Source: Bacteroidota bacterium (GTDB lineage Bacteria; Bacteroidota; Ignavibacteria; SZUA-365). From it: a stretch of 53,068 nt of DNA. Positions 1-8,219 of this stretch are shown one piece after another (within the stretch, counting starts at the first letter, position 1; every line of letters starts with the position of its first letter). Location: the NCBI GenBank assembly GCA_023432805.1, contig JAEYUG010000128.1:1-53068 (forward strand), written 5' to 3'. The translations under genes and the position numbers were made by a program. Below the pieces are notes generated by a model. That model was not told the DNA's origin, did not search any database, and worked only from the letters and a program-made list of their open reading frames with translations.

Positions 1-72
1 GACGTCCACCGACCTTTCGGGTGGACGAGGACGTCCACCGACCTTTCGGGTGGACGAGGACGTCCACCGACC
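1..72. repeat. 29-bp tandem hairpin repeat (2.5 copies)
   Basis: Two full 29-bp units (1-29, 30-58) and a partial third (59-72). Each begins GACGTCCACCGACC and ends GGTGGACGAG. The arms GTCCACC and GGTGGAC can pair within a unit across the loop GACCTTTCG, or across the unit junction with the loop AGGA, so the array can form alternative hairpins. The array is cut by the window edge and may be longer. Exact inverted copies lie just past the vWA gene at 2118-2190. Confidence 0.9.
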
Positions 73-115
73 GCTCTTTCAACCTTGATTTCGGGGGGGG
101 GATGTCGTAATCTTC

Positions 116-2119
116 GTGATGTTCACGGTCCGCCTTCGCACGCTCGCGCTCATCGCGCTCGTCATCGCACTCGCCGCCCCCACGGCGCACGCGCAGCTGA
201 CTGTCGCCCTGCGCGACGTCGACTTCTCAGGACTCCCACGCGTCACCTTCAAGGCCTGCGTCGAACGTGATGGCCAGCTCGTCCGCGGTCTCGATACGAG
301 CAACTTCCGCTTCGCCGAGAACGGCATCCCGAGGCCGCTCGTCATGCGTTGCCCTGATCCCAGCGACATCAATTCCGTCATCGAGGTGCTCGACAACAGC
401 GGCTCCATCTTCGCCGTCCTCCCAAAGGTCGTCGAGGCCGCGGGTCGCCTCATCGACAGCCTCGGCGCCACCGACGAGGCGGCCGTGCTCGCCTTCGGCC
501 GTACCATCACCCTGGCACAGGATTTCACCACCGACAAGGCCGCACTCAAGGCGGCCCTCCAGACGCTGAACGCCAACGGCGGCACGCCACTCTACGATGC
601 GACGTACGAAGCCGTCACCCTGCTCGCCGCACGCAGCGGAAACCGCCACGCGGTGGTCATCACCGACGGCGCCGATACGCAAAGCTCCCGCTCCGTCGAC
701 GACGTGATCCCGTACGCGCGCGCCAACCGCGTGCGCCTCTACACCATCGCCTTCAACATCGCCCTCGCCGACCAGAAGCCGATGGAACGTATGGCCCTCG
801 AAACCGGCGGATCCTTCTTCGTCGTCGAACGACCCAGCGAACTCGCCGCCGTCTACGAACGCATCGCCGCCGAAATCACCGAGCGCTGCTGCGTGGCCGA
901 GTACATCTCGACCTCCTGCGCCGACACGCTGCGGGACCTCGAACTCGCCGTCGTCGACGGCGGCGGCACGGCCATGGATCGTCGCACCTACACGAGTCCC
1001 GCGCGTCCCCTCGAGGCCCATCTCGCCATCGACGTCCCGTCCGAGCTCACGCCCCTGACCAGCGGCATGGCCTTCCTTACGATGATCCCGGCGCCCGATC
1101 CCGCCCTCGAGCTCTCGATCTCCCTCACCGTGGTCTACGACGAGCAGCTCGTCGACGTCGAGCCTCTGCTGCCCTTCACCCTCGGTACCGTCGCGCAGAA
1201 CCAGGTCGTCGGCCTGACCAAGATCGCCCCCGGCCGTCTGCGCGTCACCTTCAACCGCGTGCAGCCCGTGGCCGGCCGGACCCGCCTCGTCGGTTTCCCC
1301 CTGCAGGCGCTCGTGGCCGACAGCAGCCGGCGCGTGGCGTTCACGATCGAAGACATTGCACTGGAAGGATGTCCCGTCGCCTTCACCGTCGATCCCGACA
1401 CCACCTCCATCTGCCAGTGCCGCACCGCTGCGGACGCCTCCTTCGCCGCAACCACCGTGCTCGCCGACGCCGGCACCGCGATGGTAGACGTGCACGTGCA
1501 CGCCCGGCTCGAGAGCGGCGTCCCGCTCGAGGGTCGCCTGCGCCTGACGCTTCCCCCGGAAATGTCGGTGCGCGACGTGGTGCCGGGACCCCTCCTGCCG
1601 CTGGGCGCACCGCGCTGGCACGTCGACGGTGGCCGCTTCCTCATGATCGACATCGATCCCGCCACCCCCGTTGCCGACACGACAGGCGCCATCGTACGCG
1701 TCGTGCTTGACGTTCCGACAGCGAATGACACTCGCGACTATGCCGTGCAGATCGATTCCGCCGAGCTCTGGCAGCGCTGCTGCACCGATCCCGTCGCGCC
1801 GCGCGGCATGGTCGTGCTGGCCGACGGCGTCTGTGAGCGCGTGCTCGGGCGTACGGCTGCACCGGGCGTGACCGTCGCGCCGAATCCCGTACGCGCAGGC
1901 ATAGCGCGCGTGCGCGTGGTGCTGGCCGGCGAACAGTCCGTCACGCTGCATGTGGTGGATCTCGAGGGAAGGAGTGCGGGGATTGCCTTCGAGGGCGTGC
2001 TCGCAGGCGGCGTGCACACGATCGATCTCGACACGCGCGGGCTCCCCAGCGGAAGCTACCGCGTGGTGGCGATGACGGCGGGAGGCGCGAGCGCCGCACA
2101 GATGGTTGTGGTGAGGTGA
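116..2119 (+). CDS. Secreted vWA-domain protein with T9SS sorting domain
   Basis: A 667-residue protein. It starts at GTG 116, or at the ATG three bases on; no clear Shine-Dalgarno is seen. An N-terminal signal peptide (about 1-27, ending AHAQ) is followed by a short beta region and a von Willebrand A domain (about 87-260) with the MIDAS motif DNSGS at 93-97, a GGTPLYDA segment supplying the Thr, and TDGAD. Such domains bind protein ligands through a metal ion. The middle has many cysteines (CRC, CC pairs). The last 75 residues or so (APNPV, then a beta-rich region with LPSGSYRV) fit a Por-type C-terminal sorting domain, so export by type IX secretion and surface display are expected (inference). 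Hairpin repeats flank the gene. The start of a related protein is at the right end of the window. The ligand is unknown. Confidence 0.88.
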   Translation: MMFTVRLRTLALIALVIALAAPTAHAQLTVALRDVDFSGLPRVTFKACVERDGQLVRGLDTSNFRFAENGIPRPLVMRCPDPSDINSVIEVLDNSGSIFAVLPKVVEAAGRLIDSLGATDEAAVLAFGRTITLAQDFTTDKAALKAALQTLNANGGTPLYDATYEAVTLLAARSGNRHAVVITDGADTQSSRSVDDVIPYARANRVRLYTIAFNIALADQKPMERMALETGGSFFVVERPSELAAVYERIAAEITERCCVAEYISTSCADTLRDLELAVVDGGGTAMDRRTYTSPARPLEAHLAIDVPSELTPLTSGMAFLTMIPAPDPALELSISLTVVYDEQLVDVEPLLPFTLGTVAQNQVVGLTKIAPGRLRVTFNRVQPVAGRTRLVGFPLQALVADSSRRVAFTIEDIALEGCPVAFTVDPDTTSICQCRTAADASFAATTVLADAGTAMVDVHVHARLESGVPLEGRLRLTLPPEMSVRDVVPGPLLPLGAPRWHVDGGRFLMIDIDPATPVADTTGAIVRVVLDVPTANDTRDYAVQIDSAELWQRCCTDPVAPRGMVVLADGVCERVLGRTAAPGVTVAPNPVRAGIARVRVVLAGEQSVTLHVVDLEGRSAGIAFEGVLAGGVHTIDLDTRGLPSGSYRVVAMTAGGASAAQMVVVR

Positions 2120-2190
2120 AAGGTCGGTGGACGTCTTCGTCCACCCAGCACCCACTGAACATCCGTCAAGAGTGGACGAGGACGTCCACC
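2118..2190. repeat. Inverted copies of the hairpin repeat; possible terminator
   Basis: GAAAGGTCGGTGGACGTC at 2118-2135 is the exact reverse complement of bases 1-18 and 30-47, and overlaps the stop codon of the vWA gene. It forms a hairpin with arms GGTGGACG (2126-2133) and CGTCCACC (2138-2145) and loop TCTT. A second hairpin, GTGGACG-AGGA-CGTCCAC, lies at 2172-2189. The first could end vWA transcription, but no T-run follows it. Confidence 0.8.
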
Positions 2191-2200
2191 CTCCTTTCAC

Positions 2201-2231
2201 TTGACTTGCATGCATGCAGGGTGTAGATTTG
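2201..2231 (+). promoter_or_regulatory. Bacteroidota-type promoter of the Rrf2 regulator
   Basis: TTG at 2201-2203, then 20 bases, then TAGATTTG at 2224-2231. This fits the Bacteroidota pattern TTTG-N19/21-TAnnTTTG. The spacer contains the self-complementary TGCATGCA (2208-2215), a possible operator for the regulator itself (inference). Translation starts about 25 bases after the expected transcription start. Confidence 0.6.
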
Positions 2232-2262
2232 AATGTAGATAAAAGACTCGATAATCTGAATT

Positions 2263-2706
2263 ATGTCGATCATATTCTCCAAAGGCTGCGAATACGGAAT
2301 CCAGGCGACGCTCTACATCGCGACGCAGGATGGCCGCCGCGTCGGCATTCGTGAAATCGCCACCGAACTCAACATCCCCTCGCATTTCCTGGCCAAGATC
2401 CTCCAGGCCCTCAGCGAGCGGAACATCCTCGACTCGTTCAAAGGAGCGAGCGGGGGATTCACCCTGCATGGCTCCGCACGCGATGTGGCGCTGATCGACA
2501 TCATCGAGGCGATCGACGGACTCGAGATGTTCGGCCACTGCATCCTCGGCTTCCCCGGATGCGGCACCGGCAAACCCTGCCCGATGCACGACACCTGGGG
2601 CACGGTGCGCGACACCATCCGCACCATGCTCAGCGAGCAGAGTCTCGAAGATCTGATGCCGATCTCCCGCGAGAAGATTGCCTCCATCCTGCGCGGCGCT
2701 GCCTGA
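2263..2706 (+). CDS. Rrf2-family Fe-S transcriptional regulator (NsrR/IscR-like)
   Basis: A 147-residue Rrf2 protein: N-terminal winged helix (about 1-65, with SKGCEYGIQATLYIA and LAKILQALSERNILDSFKGASGGF) followed by a dimerisation helix. Three cysteines at about 93, 100 and 106 (GHC, PGC, KPCP) match the cluster-binding loop of NsrR, IscR and RsrR, so it probably senses NO or redox state through an Fe-S cluster. It lies 60 bp upstream of a NapH-like gene and then porin-nrfH-nrfA, on the same strand. That context favours an NsrR-like role controlling nitrite ammonification (inference). An IscR-like role is less likely because no isc or suf genes are seen. Confidence 0.87.
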   Translation: MSIIFSKGCEYGIQATLYIATQDGRRVGIREIATELNIPSHFLAKILQALSERNILDSFKGASGGFTLHGSARDVALIDIIEAIDGLEMFGHCILGFPGCGTGKPCPMHDTWGTVRDTIRTMLSEQSLEDLMPISREKIASILRGAA

Positions 2707-2766
2707 GCCGGACGACCGGCAGGGCTCCATGACCCTTACGCACCTCATAGAGACGCACCTCCCGCC

Positions 2767-3888
2767 ATGAAGAAATCCTTCATCCGCCGCACGGCGACAT
2801 ACAACGGACAAGCCCTCCGCTTCTGGGCGCAGGCCGCGTTCATCGCGCTCTGCCTGTGGATCGGCATCGAATTCATCCTCTGGTACGGTGCCCATGCCGA
2901 TGGCACCACACCCCTCGTCACCCGTCCTCCCGGCGTGGAAGGCTTCCTGCCGATCTCGGCGCTGATGAGCCTCTGGTACTTTGCCCAGACCGGCGACTTC
3001 AACATGATCCATCCCGCCGGCACGGTCATCCTCGCCGCCATCGTGCTCATGTCGATAGCCTTCAAGAAGAGCTTCTGCAGCTGGCTCTGTCCCGTCGGCA
3101 CCATCAGCGAAAGCCTCGCCGATCTCGGCAAGAAGCTCTTCACACGCAACTTCAAGCCATGGGTGTGGATCGACCTGCCCCTGCGCTCGCTCAAGTACCT
3201 GATGCTCGCCTTCCTCGCGTACTCGGTGTTCGTGCTGATGACCCCGGCCGACCTGCGCGCCTTTCTCGAGAGCCCGTACAACCGCGTGGCCGACGTGAAG
3301 ATGCTGCTCTTCTTCCGCGACATCACGCGCACGGCGCTGATCGTCATCGGCGTGCTCATGCTCGGATCGCTGTTCATCCGCGGCTTCTGGTGCCGCTACC
3401 TCTGTCCCTACGGCGCCCTGCTCGGGCTGGCCGGACTCCTCAGCCCCTTCCGCATCACCCGCAATCCCGACACCTGCATCGACTGCGCCAAGTGCGCGAA
3501 AGTCTGTCCCTCGCGCATCAAGGTCGATACGGTCAAGCGCGTATGGTCCGACGAATGCACCAGCTGCATGTCCTGCGTCGAGGCCTGCCCCGTCGCCGAC
3601 GCCCTGCAGCTCAAGGCCCATCGCCGCAGCCGCTTCGAGCTCCGCACCATCCACGTGGCCGTGGGCGTCGTGGCCACCTTCCTGCTGCTCACCGGCGGCG
3701 CGATGCTCGCGGGTGCCTGGCAGAGCAGCGTGTCGGAAGAGGAATACGGCAGGAGGATCCGGGACATCGACAATCCCGTCTACCAGCATCATTACGGTTC
3801 CGCTCCCAGCGAGAATCCCGGCCTCCCAGCGGAAGCCGCCTCCGGCGCTCCCGGCGGTGCGACACCCGACGCACAACCGCATCGCTGA
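2767..3888 (+). CDS. NapH-like membrane polyferredoxin
   Basis: A 373-residue integral membrane 4Fe-4S protein. Hydrophobic segments occur near 20-40, 85-100, 143-160, 188-205 and 295-315. Two CxxxCP motifs (CSWLCP 104-109, CRYLCP 209-214) are typical of the NapH/CcoG/NosR group. Two ferredoxin-type clusters follow (CIDCAKCAKVCP 237-248, CTSCMSCVEACP 264-275). Relatives pass electrons from quinol to periplasmic reductases or take part in copper handling. The C-terminal tail (about 320-373) is Pro/Ala/Gly-rich with no recognised fold. Its place between an Rrf2 regulator and the nrf genes suggests an electron-transfer accessory for nitrite reduction, which is inference: NrfHA alone normally suffices. 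Confidence 0.83.
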   Translation: MKKSFIRRTATYNGQALRFWAQAAFIALCLWIGIEFILWYGAHADGTTPLVTRPPGVEGFLPISALMSLWYFAQTGDFNMIHPAGTVILAAIVLMSIAFKKSFCSWLCPVGTISESLADLGKKLFTRNFKPWVWIDLPLRSLKYLMLAFLAYSVFVLMTPADLRAFLESPYNRVADVKMLLFFRDITRTALIVIGVLMLGSLFIRGFWCRYLCPYGALLGLAGLLSPFRITRNPDTCIDCAKCAKVCPSRIKVDTVKRVWSDECTSCMSCVEACPVADALQLKAHRRSRFELRTIHVAVGVVATFLLLTGGAMLAGAWQSSVSEEEYGRRIRDIDNPVYQHHYGSAPSENPGLPAEAASGAPGGATPDAQPHR

Positions 3889-3925
3889 TGCGATACGAGC
3901 CTCCCCTACCATCTCTCGCGAAAAA

Positions 3926-3961
3926 GTAGTTAATTATCCGTATCCGTAATCGCCCTATAAT
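3926..3961 (+). promoter_or_regulatory. Possible promoter/operator of porin-nrfHA
   Basis: An AT-rich island in a 99-bp gap. It contains a perfect TATAAT (3956-3961) preceded by two near-repeats, TATCCG and TATCCGTAAT, between 3935 and 3950. No good -35 is visible, which suggests an activator- or repressor-controlled promoter. The short repeats could be the regulator site. Confidence 0.35.
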
Positions 3962-3987
3962 CCCACAACTACTCTCAAGGATGCACC

Positions 3988-5277
3988 ATGACATTTCTTC
4001 GAAGTGTTCCGGTTCTCATCGCACTCGTCGCCCTGACAGCTTCCGCACAGGCGCAGGATTTCAAGGTGTACGGCCAGATGCGCGAACGCACCGAACTCGA
4101 CGCGCGCTTCCTCAACAACGCCGTACCGATGGATGTCTTCCACCTCTTCCGCACGCGATTGGGACTCAACGCCAGGCTCAACGATCGCGTCAGCATCACC
4201 GCAGAGTTTCAGGACAGCCGCACCTTCGGTGAAGAGCGCACAAGGACCGGCGCGATGACCACGCAGAACGGCAGCGCCCCCGCCTTCGACATGCGGCAGG
4301 GATTCATCGAGGTCGGCGGCATCGCCGACGGTGCCGTGACGCTGCGTCTGGGACGCACGCTGCTGCCCTACGCCAACGAACGGTTCATGGGTCTCAATGA
4401 CTGGGGCAACTTCGGGCAGAGCTTCGATGCGGGACGCTTCCGCTACGCGAAGGACGACGTCATGCTCGACGTGTTCGGTGCCGCGCTCATGCGTAATGCC
4501 AACAGCACGTTAGCCCCGAACTACACCCGCGACGTGTATCTTCTCGGCACATGGTTCCAGTGGAAGCCCACGACGACCACGAGCCAGCTGCATGCGTTCT
4601 ATCTGTACGACAATCCCGCCACCAGCGTGTCGGCGCAGTACCGCCACACCGCGGGCATCCATGCCAACGGCAGCTACAGCGGACTCGACTACGAACTCGA
4701 CGCCGCCTATCAGTTCGGCAGCGTGACCCGCGCCGCAGGTGCACCCGTCGAAGACGTCTCCATCGCCGCCAACATGATCGGGGTGCGCGTCGGCTACACG
4801 CTGAAGGATGCGTGGAATCTGCGCCTTGCCGCCGGTATCGACCGCCTCTCGGGCAACGATCCCAACGATGCGACAACCTATGGCGCCTTCAGCACGCTGT
4901 ACGGCACCAAGCACCGCTACCTCGGTTTCATGGACTACTTCACCGACATTCCGACCCAGACCATGGGACTTGGCATCCAGGACATCGTCGTCCAGTTCTC
5001 CTTCGTGCCCGAAGACACCGACATCAAGTTCGCCGGCGACTTCCACATTTTCAGCACGGTGGTGGATCCCCTCGAGATCGCATCGATCAAGGCTGCAAAT
5101 CCCGAAGCATCCACCGGCATCGGCCAGGAGTTCGACCTGACCGTCACGTGGAAGATGTTCGACAAGCTCGGCATGACCGCCGGCTACAGCATCTTCAACG
5201 GCGACGACGAGCGCGTGCTGCTCGCAGGCAAGAAGACCACGACCTGGGGCTACCTGATGACCACGCTCAACTTCTGA
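3988..5277 (+). CDS. Outer-membrane porin-like beta-barrel protein
   Basis: A 429-residue protein with a signal peptide (about 1-22, ending AQAQ) and alternating amphipathic strands throughout, ending in Phe (TTLNF) as many outer-membrane barrels do. Early segments such as RERTELDARFLN, FHLFRTRLGLNARLND and SITAEFQDSRTFGEERT resemble the alginate-export/porin-like family found beside respiratory reductases. AAGGA precedes the ATG. nrfH follows after 23 bp in the same direction, so it probably lets nitrite or another anion into the periplasm (inference). No substrate can be read from sequence. Confidence 0.8.
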   Translation: MTFLRSVPVLIALVALTASAQAQDFKVYGQMRERTELDARFLNNAVPMDVFHLFRTRLGLNARLNDRVSITAEFQDSRTFGEERTRTGAMTTQNGSAPAFDMRQGFIEVGGIADGAVTLRLGRTLLPYANERFMGLNDWGNFGQSFDAGRFRYAKDDVMLDVFGAALMRNANSTLAPNYTRDVYLLGTWFQWKPTTTTSQLHAFYLYDNPATSVSAQYRHTAGIHANGSYSGLDYELDAAYQFGSVTRAAGAPVEDVSIAANMIGVRVGYTLKDAWNLRLAAGIDRLSGNDPNDATTYGAFSTLYGTKHRYLGFMDYFTDIPTQTMGLGIQDIVVQFSFVPEDTDIKFAGDFHIFSTVVDPLEIASIKAANPEASTGIGQEFDLTVTWKMFDKLGMTAGYSIFNGDDERVLLAGKKTTTWGYLMTTLNF

Positions 5278-5300
5278 TCGATCCCGTCTGCGGAGATCCC

Positions 5301-5894
5301 ATGAAACGTCTGTATTCCTTTCTGCTTCCCCCGCCCCAGTGGCGGTTGCCCGTGATTCTGCTGCTCGGGGTCCTGGTCGGTATCGGGGGAGTCGTGTTCA
5401 AGCAGTCGAACGCGATTTCCTACCTCTCCGACAAGCCCGAGACCTGCATGAACTGTCATGTGATGACGCCGCAGTACGCCACATGGCAGCGGGGAAGCCA
5501 CGGCCGCGTGGCCACCTGCAACGACTGCCACGTGCCGCACGACAACATCGTCAGCACCTACCTGTTCAAGGCGCAGGACGGTCTGCGCCACGCCACCATC
5601 TTCACAGCCCGCGCCGAGCCGCAGGTCATCCGCATCAAGCAGGCCGGCATCAACGCCGTGCAGGAAAACTGCAAACGCTGCCACGCCAACCTGATCCATC
5701 TCACAACGGTCGGCAGCGTGACCGGCGAGATGCGCGACAATGAAGGCGCCCTGCTGTGCTGGGATTGTCACCGCGAAGTGCCGCACGGCCGCGTCAACAG
5801 CCTGGCGTCCACACCCATGGCACATGTTCCCGTGCCCTGGAAGCCCGTTCCGCAATGGATCATCGACTACACCTCACCCTCATCCAAGAAGTAA
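5301..5894 (+). CDS. nrfH: Cytochrome c nitrite reductase small subunit NrfH
   Basis: A 197-residue NapC/NirT-family tetrahaem quinol dehydrogenase. One N-terminal membrane anchor (about 17-34) is followed by four CxxCH sites: CMNCH 49-53, CNDCH 73-77, CKRCH 124-128 and CWDCH 153-157. The Met two residues after the first motif (CMNCHVM) is the usual haem-1 ligand of NrfH. It takes electrons from menaquinol and passes them to NrfA. The ATG at 5301 is chosen because it gives a normal length and places the anchor correctly; the reading frame extends far upstream only as an overlap with the porin. nrfA follows after 21 bp. Confidence 0.95.
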   Translation: MKRLYSFLLPPPQWRLPVILLLGVLVGIGGVVFKQSNAISYLSDKPETCMNCHVMTPQYATWQRGSHGRVATCNDCHVPHDNIVSTYLFKAQDGLRHATIFTARAEPQVIRIKQAGINAVQENCKRCHANLIHLTTVGSVTGEMRDNEGALLCWDCHREVPHGRVNSLASTPMAHVPVPWKPVPQWIIDYTSPSSKK

Positions 5895-5915
5895 TCGAAG
5901 CACAAAGGAGCACGT

Positions 5916-7409
5916 ATGAAACGCCGTCTCATGGATGTCATTCAGGAAAAACCCTGGCTTGGATGGGCCATCTTCCTTGGCACCGCCGTCATTGTCTTCT
6001 TCATCGGACTGCTTGGCGCCTCGATCATCGAGCGTCGGGGGGAAACCGGGCTCTCCTGGCCACTGGTCAAGCCGATCGGCGACTGGGAACCCCGCAATGA
6101 GGTATGGGGCGAGAACTTCCCCCGCGAATATGAAACCTACGCGTCGACCATCGACACCAGCTTCGCCAGCAAGCATGGCGGCTCGGCGAAGATCGACTAC
6201 CTCGAGCGCTATCCCAATCTCGTGATCCTCTGGGCGGGCTACGCCTTCTCTCGCGATTACAACCAGGGACGCGGTCACTACCACGCCATCGAAGATATCC
6301 GCAACACCCTGCGTACCGATGTGCCCCAGCCGGCTACCTGCTGGTCCTGCAAGAGCACCGACGTGCCCCGCGTCATGAACGAGAAGGGCGTCGCCGAGTT
6401 CTACAAGGGCAAGTGGTCCGATCTCGGATCCGAGGTCGTCAACAACATCGGCTGCCAGGACTGCCACGACCCCAAGTCGATGAACCTGCGCATCACGCGT
6501 CCCGCCCTCATCGAGGCCTTCCAGCGTCAGGGCCGGGACATCTCCAAGGCAACCCACCAGGAAATGCGCTCGCTCGTCTGCGCCCAGTGCCATGTCGAAT
6601 ACTACTTCAAGGGCAAGGAAGACAAGTACCTCACGTTCCCATGGGACAAGGGCTTCTCGGCCGAGGACATGGAGAAGTACTACGACGAGGTCGAGCATGT
6701 CGACTTTGTGCACACACTCAGCAAGACCCCGATTCTCAAGGCGCAGCACCCCGATTACGAGATGTTCATGACCGGCATCCACGGCCAGCGCGGCGTCTCC
6801 TGCGCCGACTGCCACATGCCGTACCGGAGCGAGGGCGGCGTCAAGTTCACCGATCACAAGATCCAGAGTCCCCTCAACAACGTCGCCAACTCCTGCGTGA
6901 TGTGCCATCGTGAGAGTGAGGAAACCCTCCGCAAGAACGTCTACGAGCGGCAGGACAAGATCGAGGAAATGCGCCACCATGCGGAAACCGCCCTCGCCAC
7001 GGCCCACATCGAGGCCAAGGCCGCCTGGGATGCCGGTGCGACCGAGGCGGAGATGAAGCCCGTGCTGCAGCTCATTCGTCAGAGCCAGTGGCGGTGGGAT
7101 TGGGTTGCGGCCGCAAACGGAGTCGGTTTCCACTCACCGGTCGAAGCGGGACGCGTGCTTGGCGCCTCGATTCAGAAGGCACAGGAAGCGCGCGTGGAAC
7201 TTGCACGCGTGTTTGCAAAGCGCGGGGTGGCACAGCCGGTCGCACTGCCTGACATCTCCACGAAGGCGAAGGCCCAGGCCTACATCGGTCTCGACATGCC
7301 GAAGCTCAAGGCCGCCAAGGCCGAGTTCCTGAAGACCATCGTTCCCCAGTGGGATGCCGCTGCCGAGGCACGGCAGGCTAAAATGGTGAAGGCCTACGAG
7401 AAGAAGTAG
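5916..7409 (+). CDS. nrfA: Ammonia-forming cytochrome c nitrite reductase NrfA
   Basis: A 497-residue pentahaem enzyme catalysing six-electron reduction of nitrite to ammonium. The active-site haem motif with lysine is CWSCK (142-146). Four CxxCH sites follow at 180-184, 222-226, 296-300 and 327-331. YY after the third motif (CHVEYY) and the His of TGIHGQRG before the fourth are in the places expected for the catalytic Tyr and His. A strong RBS (AAAGGAG) precedes ATG 5916. The N-terminus carries a hydrophobic stretch (about 16-37) with no obvious signal-peptidase site, so it may stay anchored beside NrfH. A strong terminator follows. Confidence 0.96.
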   Translation: MKRRLMDVIQEKPWLGWAIFLGTAVIVFFIGLLGASIIERRGETGLSWPLVKPIGDWEPRNEVWGENFPREYETYASTIDTSFASKHGGSAKIDYLERYPNLVILWAGYAFSRDYNQGRGHYHAIEDIRNTLRTDVPQPATCWSCKSTDVPRVMNEKGVAEFYKGKWSDLGSEVVNNIGCQDCHDPKSMNLRITRPALIEAFQRQGRDISKATHQEMRSLVCAQCHVEYYFKGKEDKYLTFPWDKGFSAEDMEKYYDEVEHVDFVHTLSKTPILKAQHPDYEMFMTGIHGQRGVSCADCHMPYRSEGGVKFTDHKIQSPLNNVANSCVMCHRESEETLRKNVYERQDKIEEMRHHAETALATAHIEAKAAWDAGATEAEMKPVLQLIRQSQWRWDWVAAANGVGFHSPVEAGRVLGASIQKAQEARVELARVFAKRGVAQPVALPDISTKAKAQAYIGLDMPKLKAAKAEFLKTIVPQWDAAAEARQAKMVKAYEKK

Positions 7410-7424
7410 AAGGTTCCACAATGA

Positions 7425-7456
7425 AAAAACGGCATCCCGCGAGGGATGCCGTTTTT
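7425..7456. terminator. Bidirectional terminator between nrfA and tRNA-His
   Basis: Arms AAAAACGGCATCCC (7425-7438) and GGGATGCCGTTTTT (7443-7456) pair perfectly over the loop GCGA. T-runs on both strands make it an intrinsic terminator for nrfA (+) and for the tRNA gene on the minus strand, whose encoded CCA ends 3 bases away. Confidence 0.93.
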
Positions 7457-7459
7457 CTT

Positions 7460-7536
7460 TGGGGTGAGCGACGGGGCTTGAACCCGCGACCCTCAGAGCC
7501 ACAATCTGATGCTCTACCGACTGAGCTACGCCCACC
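7460..7536 (-). tRNA. tRNA-His (GTG anticodon)
   Basis: On the minus strand, acceptor arm GTGGGCG (7529-7535) pairs with CGCTCAC (7464-7470). An extra 5' G at 7536 faces discriminator C at 7463, the G-1:C73 signature of tRNA-His. The anticodon loop is TTGTGGC (anticodon GTG) in a TCAGA/TCTGA stem, and the T-loop is GGTTCAAGCC. The 3' CCA is encoded (7460-7462). Confidence 0.96.
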
Positions 7537-7549
7537 ATGTAAGCCACAC

Positions 7550-7578
7550 AATATACACCCCGCTCCCGAAATTTCCAA
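7550..7578 (-). promoter_or_regulatory. Promoter of tRNA-His
   Basis: Minus strand: TTGGAA (7573-7578), a 17-base spacer, then TATATT (7550-7555). The -10 lies 13 bases before the tRNA 5' end. It resembles a housekeeping sigma-70 promoter. Confidence 0.6.
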
Positions 7579-7606
7579 TGGGGGTCTGCTGCAACGACCG
7601 TTCCCC

Positions 7607-7637
7607 TTGTAAAAGCCGCCGGTATTCTCTAACTTTC
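7607..7637 (+). promoter_or_regulatory. Promoter of the yceD-rpmF-fab operon
   Basis: TTG (7607-7609), 20 bases, then TAACTTTC (7630-7637), fitting the Bacteroidota pattern. It can also be read as TTGTAA-17-TAACTT. It gives a leader of about 15-20 bases before the yceD start and is the only clear promoter seen ahead of the fatty-acid operon. Confidence 0.55.
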
Positions 7638-7657
7638 GGTTCTGAATTGTTCCGAAG

Positions 7658-8191
7658 ATGAAACCGGACGCTCTCCATATCCCCATCCGTGTCGCCGGTC
7701 TCGCCGACGGCATTCACGAGTTCACGCTCGAGGCGGATCCTGTGCGCATCGGACTTCCTTCGGAATTCAGAACACCAGTGCATCTCGAGGTGCACATGGA
7801 CAAGTCGCATGCACATCTCATGCTTGCGATCAAGGCCCGCGCCACCGCTGTGTACGCCTGCGACCGCTGTCTCGACGAGATCGAGATTCCTCTTCAGGAG
7901 GCGGTCACACTCGTGTACGCGAAGGATGCCGCGGCCGAGCACATGAAGGACGACGAGAGCGTCCGCACGCTTGCAGCTGATGACACGTTCATCGATGCGG
8001 GCGACGATGTGCGGGATGTGCTGCTGATCGCCATCCCCATGCGAAGAGTCTGCACCGATTATCGTGATAATCCCGCGTGTGGTGCTGCGATTCCCGAAGC
8101 CGCCCACCTGCGTGCCGAAGCCGATCCCCGTTGGGACGCGCTGCGCAGCCTCGCCGGTGGCGAAGACGGATCGCCCGAATCAGAGTCGTAA
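7658..8191 (+). CDS. yceD: YceD family (DUF177) protein
   Basis: A 177-residue DUF177 protein. The family is encoded next to rpmF in most bacteria and has been linked to 23S rRNA or ribosome maturation. The CDRCL motif (about 68-72) and a second Cys pair near the C-terminus (VCTDYRDNPACG) are the usual metal-site positions, although the second pair is wider than the common form. An acidic segment (DDVRDVLLIAIPMR) is typical. rpmF starts 28 bp downstream. First gene of the lipid operon. Confidence 0.85.
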   Translation: MKPDALHIPIRVAGLADGIHEFTLEADPVRIGLPSEFRTPVHLEVHMDKSHAHLMLAIKARATAVYACDRCLDEIEIPLQEAVTLVYAKDAAAEHMKDDESVRTLAADDTFIDAGDDVRDVLLIAIPMRRVCTDYRDNPACGAAIPEAAHLRAEADPRWDALRSLAGGEDGSPESES

Positions 8192-8219
8192 CGACAGTTC
8201 ATACATCAGGAGTTTCACC

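Noticed and set aside
1..72. CRISPR array
   Set aside because: The units are tandem with no variable spacer between them, and each contains its own hairpin.
2197..3912. Long open frame on the minus strand opposite the Rrf2 and NapH-like genes
   Set aside because: It is a reverse-frame shadow of two well-supported genes; its translation is Glu/Ala/Gly-rich with no motif, as expected in high-GC DNA.
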